Positions 48,295-55,999 of a stretch of DNA of 57,797 bases are shown piece by piece. The notes under the pieces were generated by a model that worked only from the letters and a program-made list of their open reading frames with translations, did not search any database and had not been told where the DNA came from. This DNA is from Pseudolysinimonas_A sp044239695. GTDB taxonomy: Bacteria; Actinomycetota; Actinomycetes; Actinomycetales; Microbacteriaceae. A program made the translations under genes and the position numbers. Every line of letters begins with the position of its first letter. Within the stretch, counting starts at the first letter, position 1. The stretch is taken from NCBI RefSeq assembly GCF_044239695.1, contig NZ_JBIIAW010000005.1:1-57797 (forward strand), written 5' to 3'.

Positions 48295-49226
48295 GAGGCG
48301 GCGAGGTCGTGCCCGATCGCGAGCAGTTCGCGCAGCCGCGCGGTCTGCCGCTCGTCGGGATCCGCGAGCGGCGGACGCACGGGACCGACCTCGCGTCCGG
48401 CGAGGCGCAGCCCGGCCTTGATGAGCGCGACCGCGAATCCCGGGGTCTCGTCGCGCAGCCGCACGAGCGGCGCGTAGAACCCGTCGAGCAGCCGTCGCTG
48501 GGCGGTCAGGTCGTCGGCGACGTACGCGCGGTAGAACGCGTTCGCGATCTGCGGGGCCATCGCGAACACCGCCGAGGAGTAGAGGGGGACCCCGATCGCG
48601 CGGTACGCCGCCTGGCTCAGCTCCGCGGTGAGCAGCCCGTTGAAGAACAGCAGGTCGCCGCGTCCCGCCCGCTCGGCCTCGAGCACGAACGCCTGCGCGA
48701 GCGCGACATCCCCGACACCGTCCTTGATGCCGACGACCTGCGGGTTCGCGATGAGCTTCGCGGCCGTGGGCACGCTCAGGCTCGCGGAGCCGCGGTGGTA
48801 GACGACCACGGGCAGCGACGTGGCGGCGAGCACGGCCTCGACATAGGCGACGAGGCCGTGCTGCGGCCCGGCGACGAGGTACGGCGGCATGAGCAGGATG
48901 CCGTCGGCCCCGAGCCGCTCGGCGGTGCGCACGCAGGCGAGCGCGTGTCCGAGGGCGCCTCCGGCGCCGGCGACGACCGGGACGCGTCCCGCCGTGCCGG
49001 CGATGCCGGCGGCGAGCGCGACCTCGTACTCGTCGATCCCGAGCGCGTGGAACTCCCCCGTGCCGCAGACGGCGAACACGCCGCCCGGGCCGGCGTCGAC
49101 GCCCGCGCTCACGTGGGCGGCGGTGACGACCGGGTCGACCGCGCCCTCGGCACCGAAAGCGGTGACCGGGAAGAACAGCACGCCGTCGGCGAAGGTCAGG
49201 CTCGGCACGTTCGACGACTCAGGCAT
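48291..49226 (-). CDS. kdgD: 5-Dehydro-4-deoxyglucarate dehydratase
   Basis: 311 residues of the DapA superfamily. Schiff-base lysine in VVGIKDGVGD (Lys168), catalytic tyrosine in VVYHRG (Tyr143). GPGGVFAVCGTGEFHALGID and GIGVPLYSSAVF-type text (here AIGVPLYSSAVF) are characteristic of KdgD rather than dihydrodipicolinate synthase. It converts 5-dehydro-4-deoxyglucarate to 2-oxoglutarate semialdehyde with loss of CO2 and water. It lies between the dehydratase and the SDR gene with short overlaps (4 and 8 bases). Confidence 0.92.
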   Translation of the reverse strand: MPESSNVPSLTFADGVLFFPVTAFGAEGAVDPVVTAAHVSAGVDAGPGGVFAVCGTGEFHALGIDEYEVALAAGIAGTAGRVPVVAGAGGALGHALACVRTAERLGADGILLMPPYLVAGPQHGLVAYVEAVLAATSLPVVVYHRGSASLSVPTAAKLIANPQVVGIKDGVGDVALAQAFVLEAERAGRGDLLFFNGLLTAELSQAAYRAIGVPLYSSAVFAMAPQIANAFYRAYVADDLTAQRRLLDGFYAPLVRLRDETPGFAVALIKAGLRLAGREVGPVRPPLADPDERQTARLRELLAIGHDLAAS

Positions 49227-50118
49227 TCTCGACCATCCTGTTCAGCTCGGTGCGCCAGGTGCGCGTCGCCCGCCAGCCGAGAAGCTGCTCGGCGAGAGCA
49301 CTCGAGAACACCGCCGACTCCGCGTCGAGCGCCCGGGCGGCGTCGGCCGCCGCGGGGACGAACTCGGCGAGGGCGGGCCCGACGGGGCCGCGCACGAGCG
49401 AATCGGGGGCGCCGACGAAGAACACCCCGCCGTTGGGCAGCTCGGCCGCGCGCTCGAACCAGCGCAGCACGAAGTCGCCGACATCCCGGGCATCGACGTA
49501 GTTGAACAACGCCACCGCGGAGAGCGCCGGGTGGTCCAGCCGCTCGAGGATGGTGTGCCCCTGCTGGGTCGGCGCGCCGGCCCATTCCTCGGGCGCGATG
49601 ACGTAGCACGGGCGGAACGATCCGATCCGCGGGCCGGAGGGGTCGCGGCGGGCGAACATCGCCCCGAGCTGCTCGACGGCGACCTTCGAGGCGGCGTAGC
49701 CGTTCCACGGCGCGACCGGGTGCTTCTCGTCGAGCGGCAGATAGTCGGGCCGCCACCCCGACGGAGCGCCGTAGCCCATCACCGTCGGGCTCGACGCGAG
49801 CAGCACGCCGCCGACCGCGGAGGCTGCCGCGGCCTCGAGCACCGCGAAGGCGAGGCCGGTGTTGATCGCGAACGTCTCGGCATCGGGCAGCAGTCCCGGA
49901 TACGGGATGGCGGCGAGGTGCACGATGCCGTCGGGTCGGTGCTCGGCGACGAGAGCCGCGGCGACCCCGTCGGCGGCGAGGTCGGCGACGACCTGCTGCG
50001 CGGGGAGCCCGTCGACGGTGGCGACATCCACCGACGTCACCTCATGACCGGCGGCCGCGAGCACGGCGACGACGCTGCGGCCGAGCCGCCCGGCACCCCC
50101 GGTGACGAGGTACTTCAC
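49219..50118 (-). CDS. NAD-dependent SDR/epimerase-family protein, uronate-dehydrogenase-like
   Basis: 299 residues from GTG. Extended-SDR fold: nucleotide loop TGGAGRLG (6-13), SSPTVMGY region and catalytic YAASK (Tyr141, Lys145). In this operon the missing entry reaction is oxidation of a uronate to an aldarolactone, which uronate dehydrogenases of this fold perform; they are a little shorter (about 265). A sugar-nucleotide epimerase is the main alternative. No lactonase gene is seen, but the lactone can open spontaneously. Start overlaps the Gfo/Idh stop (GTGA). Confidence 0.82.
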   Translation of the reverse strand: MKYLVTGGAGRLGRSVVAVLAAAGHEVTSVDVATVDGLPAQQVVADLAADGVAAALVAEHRPDGIVHLAAIPYPGLLPDAETFAINTGLAFAVLEAAAASAVGGVLLASSPTVMGYGAPSGWRPDYLPLDEKHPVAPWNGYAASKVAVEQLGAMFARRDPSGPRIGSFRPCYVIAPEEWAGAPTQQGHTILERLDHPALSAVALFNYVDARDVGDFVLRWFERAAELPNGGVFFVGAPDSLVRGPVGPALAEFVPAAADAARALDAESAVFSSALAEQLLGWRATRTWRTELNRMVENA

Positions 50119-51461
50119 GACCGCTCCTCCAGCTCGGCCAGGGCGGGCCCGAGGTCGAGATCGCGCGGCCGCACGGCCTGCCCGGTCTCGAGCGAGCGGT
50201 TGCCGGAGAGACCGACGACGACCGAGCGGATGCCGTCGGTCCAGGTCGCGGCGCGGCCGAGCGGATCGCCGGTCGGGCCGGCGAACACCTCGGCGAGCAG
50301 CAGCGAGTCGCCGCCCCCGTGGCCGCCGTCGCCGACGGGGATCTCCACCTCGACCGCGGAGCCGAAGTGCTTCTGCAGCACGAGGCGCTCGCCCACGGGG
50401 CGGGTGTCCTCGGCGATCACGTCGTCGGGTCGGGCCGACGGGTCGACGACCGCGTGGCCGTCGGCATCCAGCAGCACGGCGCCGCGCTCGACGACGGTGA
50501 GTTCCGCGCGGCCCTTCGTGCCGTTCACCGCGACCGTGTAGCCCTCCCACGGCGCGTGCGCGTTGAGCGAGTACGACATCGTCGCTCCGGCGGCGTAGTC
50601 GACGACGAGCGACAGGTTGTCTTCGATCGTGATGCCCGGATCGAAGACGTCGCGATCGCGGAGGTAGCCGTCGTGCGACTCCTGCTCGTAGTAGAGGCCG
50701 CGCAGCAGCTCGTCACGGCGCAGGTCGAGGCTGAACCCGTCGCGCAGCGGCGAGTCGGTCGTGCCGCGCTCGGGCCGTTCCCCGAGTCCGCGCTCCGCGG
50801 CGGCCTGGGCGCCGTAGAACCGGAGGCCGCCGCTGGCGAACACCCGGGTCGGGAGCGAGTCGAGCCACCAGTTCACGAGATCGAAGTGGTGCGTCGACTT
50901 GTGCACGAGCAGCCCGCCGGAGTTCGCCTTGTCGCGGTGCCAGCGACGGAAGTAGTCGGCGCCGTGCGCGGTGTCGAGCACCCACTCGAAGTGCACCGAG
51001 GTCGGCGTGCCGATCTCGCCCGACGCGATGAGCTGCTTGAGCGCGGTGTTGCGCGGCGCGTAGCGGTAGTTGAACGTGACCGTCACCGAACGGCCCGTGC
51101 GGGCCACCGCCTCGGCGATCGCGCGCACCCCCTCGTCATTCGTCGTGAGCGGCTTCTCGACCACCACGTCCGCCCCCGCGTCGAGTGCGGCGACGAGGTA
51201 CTCCGCGTGGGTGAAGTCGGGCGAGGTCACGATCACCCGGTCGATCGCCTGCTCGCGCACCACATCGGCGAGCCGCGCGGCGTCGAACCGCACCGGGTCG
51301 CCGAGGGCGGGGACGCGGGCCAGCGACCAGTCGAGGCGGCCGGGATTCGGGTCCGACCAGGCGACCAGTTCGGCGACGTCGGCGTGGTCGCCGGCGATCG
51401 CGTCGAGGTACATCTGGGCACGGGAGCCCACGCCGACGAGGGCGTAGCGGTGGCGGGTCAT
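50115..51461 (-). CDS. Gfo/Idh/MocA-family oxidoreductase
   Basis: 448 residues. Rossmann start YALVGVGSRAQMYLDAI (about 6-22), the family EKPLT motif (about 101-105) and, in the C-terminal sheet domain, HKSTHHFDLVNWW with the substrate-contact histidines. A NAD(P)-dependent dehydrogenase of a sugar or cyclitol. The longer-than-usual C-terminal part has acidic insertions. It sits between the permeases and the uronate-dehydrogenase-like gene, 10 bases from the permease stop. Exact substrate unknown. Confidence 0.87.
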   Translation of the reverse strand: MTRHRYALVGVGSRAQMYLDAIAGDHADVAELVAWSDPNPGRLDWSLARVPALGDPVRFDAARLADVVREQAIDRVIVTSPDFTHAEYLVAALDAGADVVVEKPLTTNDEGVRAIAEAVARTGRSVTVTFNYRYAPRNTALKQLIASGEIGTPTSVHFEWVLDTAHGADYFRRWHRDKANSGGLLVHKSTHHFDLVNWWLDSLPTRVFASGGLRFYGAQAAAERGLGERPERGTTDSPLRDGFSLDLRRDELLRGLYYEQESHDGYLRDRDVFDPGITIEDNLSLVVDYAAGATMSYSLNAHAPWEGYTVAVNGTKGRAELTVVERGAVLLDADGHAVVDPSARPDDVIAEDTRPVGERLVLQKHFGSAVEVEIPVGDGGHGGGDSLLLAEVFAGPTGDPLGRAATWTDGIRSVVVGLSGNRSLETGQAVRPRDLDLGPALAELEERS

Positions 51462-51471
51462 GGGAGTCCGA

Positions 51472-52371
51472 CTACTTGATCCCGGTGGTTGCGATGCCCT
51501 TGATGAGGTAGCGCTGACCGACCAGGAAGACGATGAACAGAGGGATGAGCGAGACGACCGACATCGCGAACATCGACCCGAAGTCGGAGCTCGACTGCAC
51601 GTCGAGGAACCCCTTGAGGGCGACGGATGCCGGGAACGTCTCCGGAATGCGGAGGTAGATGAGCGGGCCGAAGAAGTCCGACCACGTCCAGATGAAGGTG
51701 AAGATCGCGGTCGTCGCGAGTGCGGGCACCATCAGCGGCAGCGTGATCTGCACGAAGCTGCGGAAGTGGCCGGCGCCGTCGATCCGCGCCGCCTCGAAGA
51801 TCTCCTTCGGGATGCCGCGGATGAACTGCACCATGAGGAAGACGAAGAAGGCGTCGGTCGCGAGGAACTTCGGCACGATCAGCGGCAGGAAGGTGTTGAG
51901 CCAGCCCAGCTCCTTGAAGATCGTGAACTGCGGCACGAGCACCACCTGGAACGGCAGCATGATCGTCATCAGCATGACCGCGAACAGGATCGGCTTGCCG
52001 GTGAACTTCAGCCGTGCGAACGCATAGGCCGCGAGCGAGCACGAGATCAGGTTGCCGAGGATCGCGCCGATGGCGATGATGCTCGAGTTCGCCAGGAACG
52101 CGCCGAACGGCAACTGGAGGTCGTTCCAGCCGTTGACGTAGTTCTCGATCGTCAGGTCGGTCGTGAACAGGCTGAGGTCGCGGAAGATCTGATCGTTCGG
52201 CTTGAAACTCGACACGACGAGCCACAGCAGCGGATAGATCATCACGACCGAGAGCAGGATGAGGCCCGCGTGCTTGGCGATCGAGGATCCGATGCGGCGG
52301 CGCCGGTACGACGCGCTGGAGCGCGCGGTCGGGCGGGTCGCGAGGGGCGGGAGCGCGGTTTCAGTCGTCAT
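51472..52371 (-). CDS. Sugar(-acid) ABC transporter permease, MalG-type
   Basis: 299 residues, six helices, EAA loop EAARIDGAGHFRSFVQITLP. Overlaps the MalF-type gene by 11 bases. With its partner and the binding protein encoded 2.2 kb away it forms an importer; ATPase not encoded here. The operon that follows suggests an acidic sugar or oligouronide as cargo. Confidence 0.87.
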   Translation of the reverse strand: MTTETALPPLATRPTARSSASYRRRRIGSSIAKHAGLILLSVVMIYPLLWLVVSSFKPNDQIFRDLSLFTTDLTIENYVNGWNDLQLPFGAFLANSSIIAIGAILGNLISCSLAAYAFARLKFTGKPILFAVMLMTIMLPFQVVLVPQFTIFKELGWLNTFLPLIVPKFLATDAFFVFLMVQFIRGIPKEIFEAARIDGAGHFRSFVQITLPLMVPALATTAIFTFIWTWSDFFGPLIYLRIPETFPASVALKGFLDVQSSSDFGSMFAMSVVSLIPLFIVFLVGQRYLIKGIATTGIK

Positions 52372-53317
52372 AGAACACCCAGAACTTCGAGAGCCAGAAG
52401 TTGAACGCCGTGAAGGCGGCGATCACGATCAGCAGGAACCAGGCCATCGCCGAGGCGTAACCCATGTCGTACTGGAGGAAGCCGGTCCGGTAGAGGAACA
52501 GCGTGTAGAACATCGTCGAGTCCGCCGGCCCGCCGGTTCCGCCGGAGACGACGTAGGCCTGCGTGAAGGTCTGGAACGCGAAGATGATCTGGAGCACCAG
52601 GTTGAAGAAGATGATCGGCGTCAGCAGCGGCAGCGTGATGTTGACGAAGCGGCGGATGCGCCCCGCGCCGTCCATCGCCGCCGCCTCGTAGAACATCTCC
52701 GGCACCTGCCGGAGCCCGGCGAGGAAGATCACCATCGGCGACCCGAAGGTCCAGACGTGCAGGATGATGATCGTCCCGAGCGCGTAGTCCGGATGCCCGA
52801 TCCAGCCGGGGCCGTCGATGCCGAAGATGGCGAGGAAGCCGTTGAAGATGCCGTCCTTGCCGAAGACCTGGCGCCAGAGGATGGCGATCGCGACCGAGCC
52901 GCCGAGCAGGCTCGGCAGGTAGAAGATCGAACGGTAGAGCGGCAGACCGCGCATGCCCTTGTCCAGCAGCAGGGCGAGACCGAGGGCCACGGCGAGCTGG
53001 AGCGGAACCGAGACGATGACGTAGGTCACGGTCACCCGGAACGCGTTCCAGAACGACGGGTCCTGCAGCATGAAGGCGTAGTTGTCGAGACCGACGAACG
53101 GCGGCGGGTCGTCGATCGGCGACTTCAGCAGGTTGTAGTCGGTGAACGACAGGTACAGCGACGCCAGCATCGGGCCGATGGTGAAGGTCGCGATGCCCAG
53201 GATCCACGGAGCCAGGAACAGGTAGGCGGCCTTGTTGTCGGGTGTCTTCTCTTTGAGCTTGGGGCCGCGTCCACGTCGCCCGAGGGCGAGCGACCGCAGT
53301 TCACCGAGACTGCTCAC
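52361..53317 (-). CDS. Sugar(-acid) ABC transporter permease, MalF-type
   Basis: 318 residues from GTG with AGGAGG 5 bases upstream. Six helices after a basic N-terminus, EAA loop YEAAAMDGAGRIRRFVNITL. First gene of the seven-gene minus-strand operon. Promoter TTGACG-N17-CATAAT and a LacI-type operator lie directly upstream, so the operon is expected to be repressed by the divergent LacI gene. Confidence 0.88.
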   Translation of the reverse strand: MSSLGELRSLALGRRGRGPKLKEKTPDNKAAYLFLAPWILGIATFTIGPMLASLYLSFTDYNLLKSPIDDPPPFVGLDNYAFMLQDPSFWNAFRVTVTYVIVSVPLQLAVALGLALLLDKGMRGLPLYRSIFYLPSLLGGSVAIAILWRQVFGKDGIFNGFLAIFGIDGPGWIGHPDYALGTIIILHVWTFGSPMVIFLAGLRQVPEMFYEAAAMDGAGRIRRFVNITLPLLTPIIFFNLVLQIIFAFQTFTQAYVVSGGTGGPADSTMFYTLFLYRTGFLQYDMGYASAMAWFLLIVIAAFTAFNFWLSKFWVFYDD

Positions 53318-53344
53318 GTCAACCTCCTCGTCGGCGTACGGAAT

Positions 53345-53405
53345 GTTCGAGAAAGCGGTTTCTCGAACGTCGAACGATTATGACCCGCGAGACCGGGATC
53401 GTCAA
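53345..53405 (-). promoter_or_regulatory. Promoter and LacI-type operator of the sugar-acid operon
   Basis: Minus strand TTGACG (53400-53405), 17 bases, then CATAAT (53377-53382). A 24-base palindrome (53345-53368, 11 of 12 pairs) with the centre GAGAAAGCGGTTTCTC begins just past the predicted transcription start. The core GAAAGCGGTTTC recurs before the binding-protein gene. Confidence 0.8.
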
Positions 53406-53460
53406 ACGCGGCCCGCGCCCCCACTATCCTGGGCCTTCAGCGTCGACGGAAGGGGCTCGG

Positions 53461-54465
53461 GTGGCACGCCGATCCGACACGGCGACGATCGCCGAGGTCG
53501 CCGAGCACGCGGGGGTCTCCCCGGCGACCGTCTCGCGGGTGTTCAACAACCGGTTCGTGGGCGATCCCGCGGTCGCGGATCGCGTCCGCGCGTCGGCGGT
53601 CGCCCTGGCCTACACGCCCAACCACCACGCCCGCAGTCTCGCGCTCGGACGCACCCGCGCGATCGCGTTCGTCGTGCCCGATCTCGCGAACCCGGCCTTT
53701 CAGGCGATCCTCTCGAGCCTCAGCAAGTCGGCGGCCCGCGACGGCTATCGCGTGCTCGTCGCCGACTCGGTCGAGTCGCCCGACGACGAGCCCCTCCTCG
53801 TCGACGAGGTGCGGCGCCGCTGCGACGCCGTCGTGCTCTGCGCCCCCCGCATGCCCGACGACGAGCTCATCGTGCACGCCGCCGGCATCCGCCCGCTCGT
53901 GCTGATCAACCGGGCCATGCCGCAGATCGACGTCCCGTCGCTGTCGGTCGACTACCAGTCGGGCGTGCGCAATCTCGCGGAGCACCTGCACGACCTCGGC
54001 CACCGTCACCTGATCTACCTCGGCGGTCCGGAGCGGAGCGTCTCGAACCGCTACCGGCTGCGCGCCCTCGACGAGTTCGAGCGCTCGACTCCGGGCGTGA
54101 CGATCGATCGCATCCCCGGCGGCTTCACGAGCGAGGACGGCGTCGCGGCCGCGGAACGCGTGCGCGACTCGGGGGCGACGGCGGCGCTGGCCTACAACGA
54201 CCTGGTCGCGATCGGGCTGATGAACGGCCTGCTCGAACTCGGCGTCCGCGTGCCGGACGACGTCTCGGTCGCCGGCTTCGACGACATCCCGTTCGCCCGC
54301 TACACGACGCCGACCCTCACGACGGCGTCCGTTCCGCACACCGAACTCGGCGCCGAAGCCTGGCAGCGGATGCGCGCGCTGCTCGACGGCGAGGAGCCCG
54401 ACGCGGATGTCGTCTTCCAGCCGCGGCTCGAGCTGCGGGCCTCCACCGCGGCCCCGCGAGCCTGA
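53461..54465 (+). CDS. LacI-family regulator of the sugar-acid genes
   Basis: 334 residues from GTG, chosen because GGAAGGGG precedes it and the helix-turn-helix TIAEVAEHAGVSPATVSRVF then starts near residue 8. Hinge NHHARSLALG, then a LacI sensor domain. It lies between two operators with the same core, one before the divergent seven-gene operon and one before the binding-protein gene, so it probably coordinates transport and catabolism. Earlier in-frame starts overlap the operator region. Confidence 0.88.
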   Translation: MARRSDTATIAEVAEHAGVSPATVSRVFNNRFVGDPAVADRVRASAVALAYTPNHHARSLALGRTRAIAFVVPDLANPAFQAILSSLSKSAARDGYRVLVADSVESPDDEPLLVDEVRRRCDAVVLCAPRMPDDELIVHAAGIRPLVLINRAMPQIDVPSLSVDYQSGVRNLAEHLHDLGHRHLIYLGGPERSVSNRYRLRALDEFERSTPGVTIDRIPGGFTSEDGVAAAERVRDSGATAALAYNDLVAIGLMNGLLELGVRVPDDVSVAGFDDIPFARYTTPTLTTASVPHTELGAEAWQRMRALLDGEEPDADVVFQPRLELRASTAAPRA

Positions 54466-54476
54466 GCGTGCCGCGA

Positions 54477-54524
54477 TTGACAGTCGCGGAACTCGCTGCT
54501 ACTTTCCGTGAAAGCGGTTTCACG
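54477..54524 (+). promoter_or_regulatory. Promoter and LacI-type operator of the binding-protein gene
   Basis: TTGACA (54477-54482), 17 bases, TACTTT (54500-54505), then operator CGTGAAAGCGGTTTCACG (54507-54524, 8 of 9 pairs) with the same GAAAGCGGTTTC core as the divergent operon. The -35 is also flanked by CCGCGA/TCGCGG. Confidence 0.8.
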
Positions 54525-54599
54525 ACGAGGTCCCGCACGCGTCGGACACCGAACCCACATCCCCGGTGGCCCGCCACCACGAGAGAAACAAGAGGCGCA

Positions 54600-55928
54600 A
54601 TGACGCGTACAGCACGCTCCACGGCCGCCAAGGCGGCGTTCGGAGCCGCCCTGGCGGGGACGATCGTCCTGGCCGGATGCACCAGCCAGACCGACGCCCC
54701 CAGCGGCCCCACGTTCGACCCCGACGAGGAGATCACCCTCGAGATGTCGTGGTGGGGTGACGACAACCGTGCCGCGCTCTTCGACGAGGTGATCACCGCC
54801 TTCGAGGCCGAGTACCCCAACGTCTCGGTGACCCAGACCCCCGTCGGCAGCCCCGACGACCTCTTCAACCGCCTCGCGACCGACTTCGGCGGCGGCGGCA
54901 CGACCGCGCCCGACCTGTTCGCGCTCGGCGGCGCGAAGCCGCAGGAGTACGGCTCGGCCGGCGCGCTCTACGACCTCTCCGAGGTCGAGGAGTACGCGCA
55001 CGTCGCCGACTACCCGGAGTTCTCCCTCACCAGCGCGACCGTCGACGGGACCGTGTACGGCCTGCCCACCGGCGGCAACGCGACCGCGGCCTTCGTGAAC
55101 GTCGACATCCTCGAGCAGGCGGGCGTCGACATCCCGGAGAACGGCTGGACGTGGGACGACCTCGTCGAGATCGCCGGCGAGGTCGGCTCGGCCGGCCTGA
55201 CGAACGCGCAGGGTCAGCCGGTCTACGGCATCGACATGCGCTCGGCCGACATCATCGGCACCTTCGCGGCGCAGGAGACCGAGTTCGGCCTCTACACGCC
55301 CGAGGGCGAGCTCGGCGTCGACGCCGACACGATCGCGAAGTTCTACGAGATCGAGCTCGAGCTGCAGGAAGCCGGCGCCCTGCCCGACCCGACGGTCATC
55401 ACCGCCGGCGTCGCGCTGCCGCCGGACCAGCAGCTCTACACGCTCGGCCAGGCGGCGATCACGTTCGGCTACAGCAACCTGATCGGCACCTACTCGGGAG
55501 GCGGGGAGACCCTCATCCTGACCCCGCCGTCGGACACCGACAAGACCGGTGTCGCGCTGCTGCCGTCGGCCTTCTGGGCGATCAACGCGGCGTCGGAGCA
55601 CCCGGCCGCAGCGGCGCTGCTGATGGACTGGTTCCTCACCGAGCCGTCCGCACTCGAGCTCATCAAGGACACCCGCGGCGTGCCGTTCAACCCGGCCTCG
55701 GCCGAGGTCGTCGCCCCGCTCCTCGAGGGCCCGAGCGCCACCGCTGCCGAGTACGTGCAGTCGGTGCTCGACTCCGGTGAGGTCGCCCCGCCGCAGCCGA
55801 ACGGCGGCGCCAACATGAACCAGTACACGCAAAACGGCGAGGCCGAGGTGCTCTTCGGTCGCCTCTCGCCGCAGGAAGCCGCTCAGGCGTGGGTCGACAG
55901 CCTGTCGTCCGACCTCGAGCGCGGCTAG
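54600..55928 (+). CDS. Sugar(-acid) ABC transporter substrate-binding lipoprotein
   Basis: 442 residues. Lipoprotein signal ending IVLAGC, then a SBP_bac_1 fold (ITLEMSWWGDDNRAALFDEV). It is the receptor for the permease pair on the opposite strand, judged from the shared operator and the absence of another binding protein in that operon. Separate control would allow the receptor to be made in excess. Followed by a hairpin terminator. Confidence 0.9.
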   Translation: MTRTARSTAAKAAFGAALAGTIVLAGCTSQTDAPSGPTFDPDEEITLEMSWWGDDNRAALFDEVITAFEAEYPNVSVTQTPVGSPDDLFNRLATDFGGGGTTAPDLFALGGAKPQEYGSAGALYDLSEVEEYAHVADYPEFSLTSATVDGTVYGLPTGGNATAAFVNVDILEQAGVDIPENGWTWDDLVEIAGEVGSAGLTNAQGQPVYGIDMRSADIIGTFAAQETEFGLYTPEGELGVDADTIAKFYEIELELQEAGALPDPTVITAGVALPPDQQLYTLGQAAITFGYSNLIGTYSGGGETLILTPPSDTDKTGVALLPSAFWAINAASEHPAAAALLMDWFLTEPSALELIKDTRGVPFNPASAEVVAPLLEGPSATAAEYVQSVLDSGEVAPPQPNGGANMNQYTQNGEAEVLFGRLSPQEAAQAWVDSLSSDLERG

Positions 55929-55942
55929 TTCCGCACTGACGG

Positions 55943-55972
55943 GTGGGGCGGTTCCCTCGGGAGCCGCCCCAC
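55943..55972 (+). terminator. Hairpin terminator after the binding-protein gene
   Basis: Stem GTGGGGCGG with CCGCCCCAC, extended by TCCC/GGGA to about 14 pairs with one wobble, a 2-base loop, then a T-rich TTCTTCGTTT. The glycosidase start is only 27 bases on, so read-through may be partial. Confidence 0.8.
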
Positions 55973-55999
55973 TTCTTCGTTTGACGCAAGGATGATTCC

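Noticed and set aside
53232..54599. Plus-strand extension upstream of the binding-protein gene
   Set aside because: The in-frame extension is Arg-rich shadow of the LacI gene; the lipoprotein signal begins exactly at the ATG at 54600.
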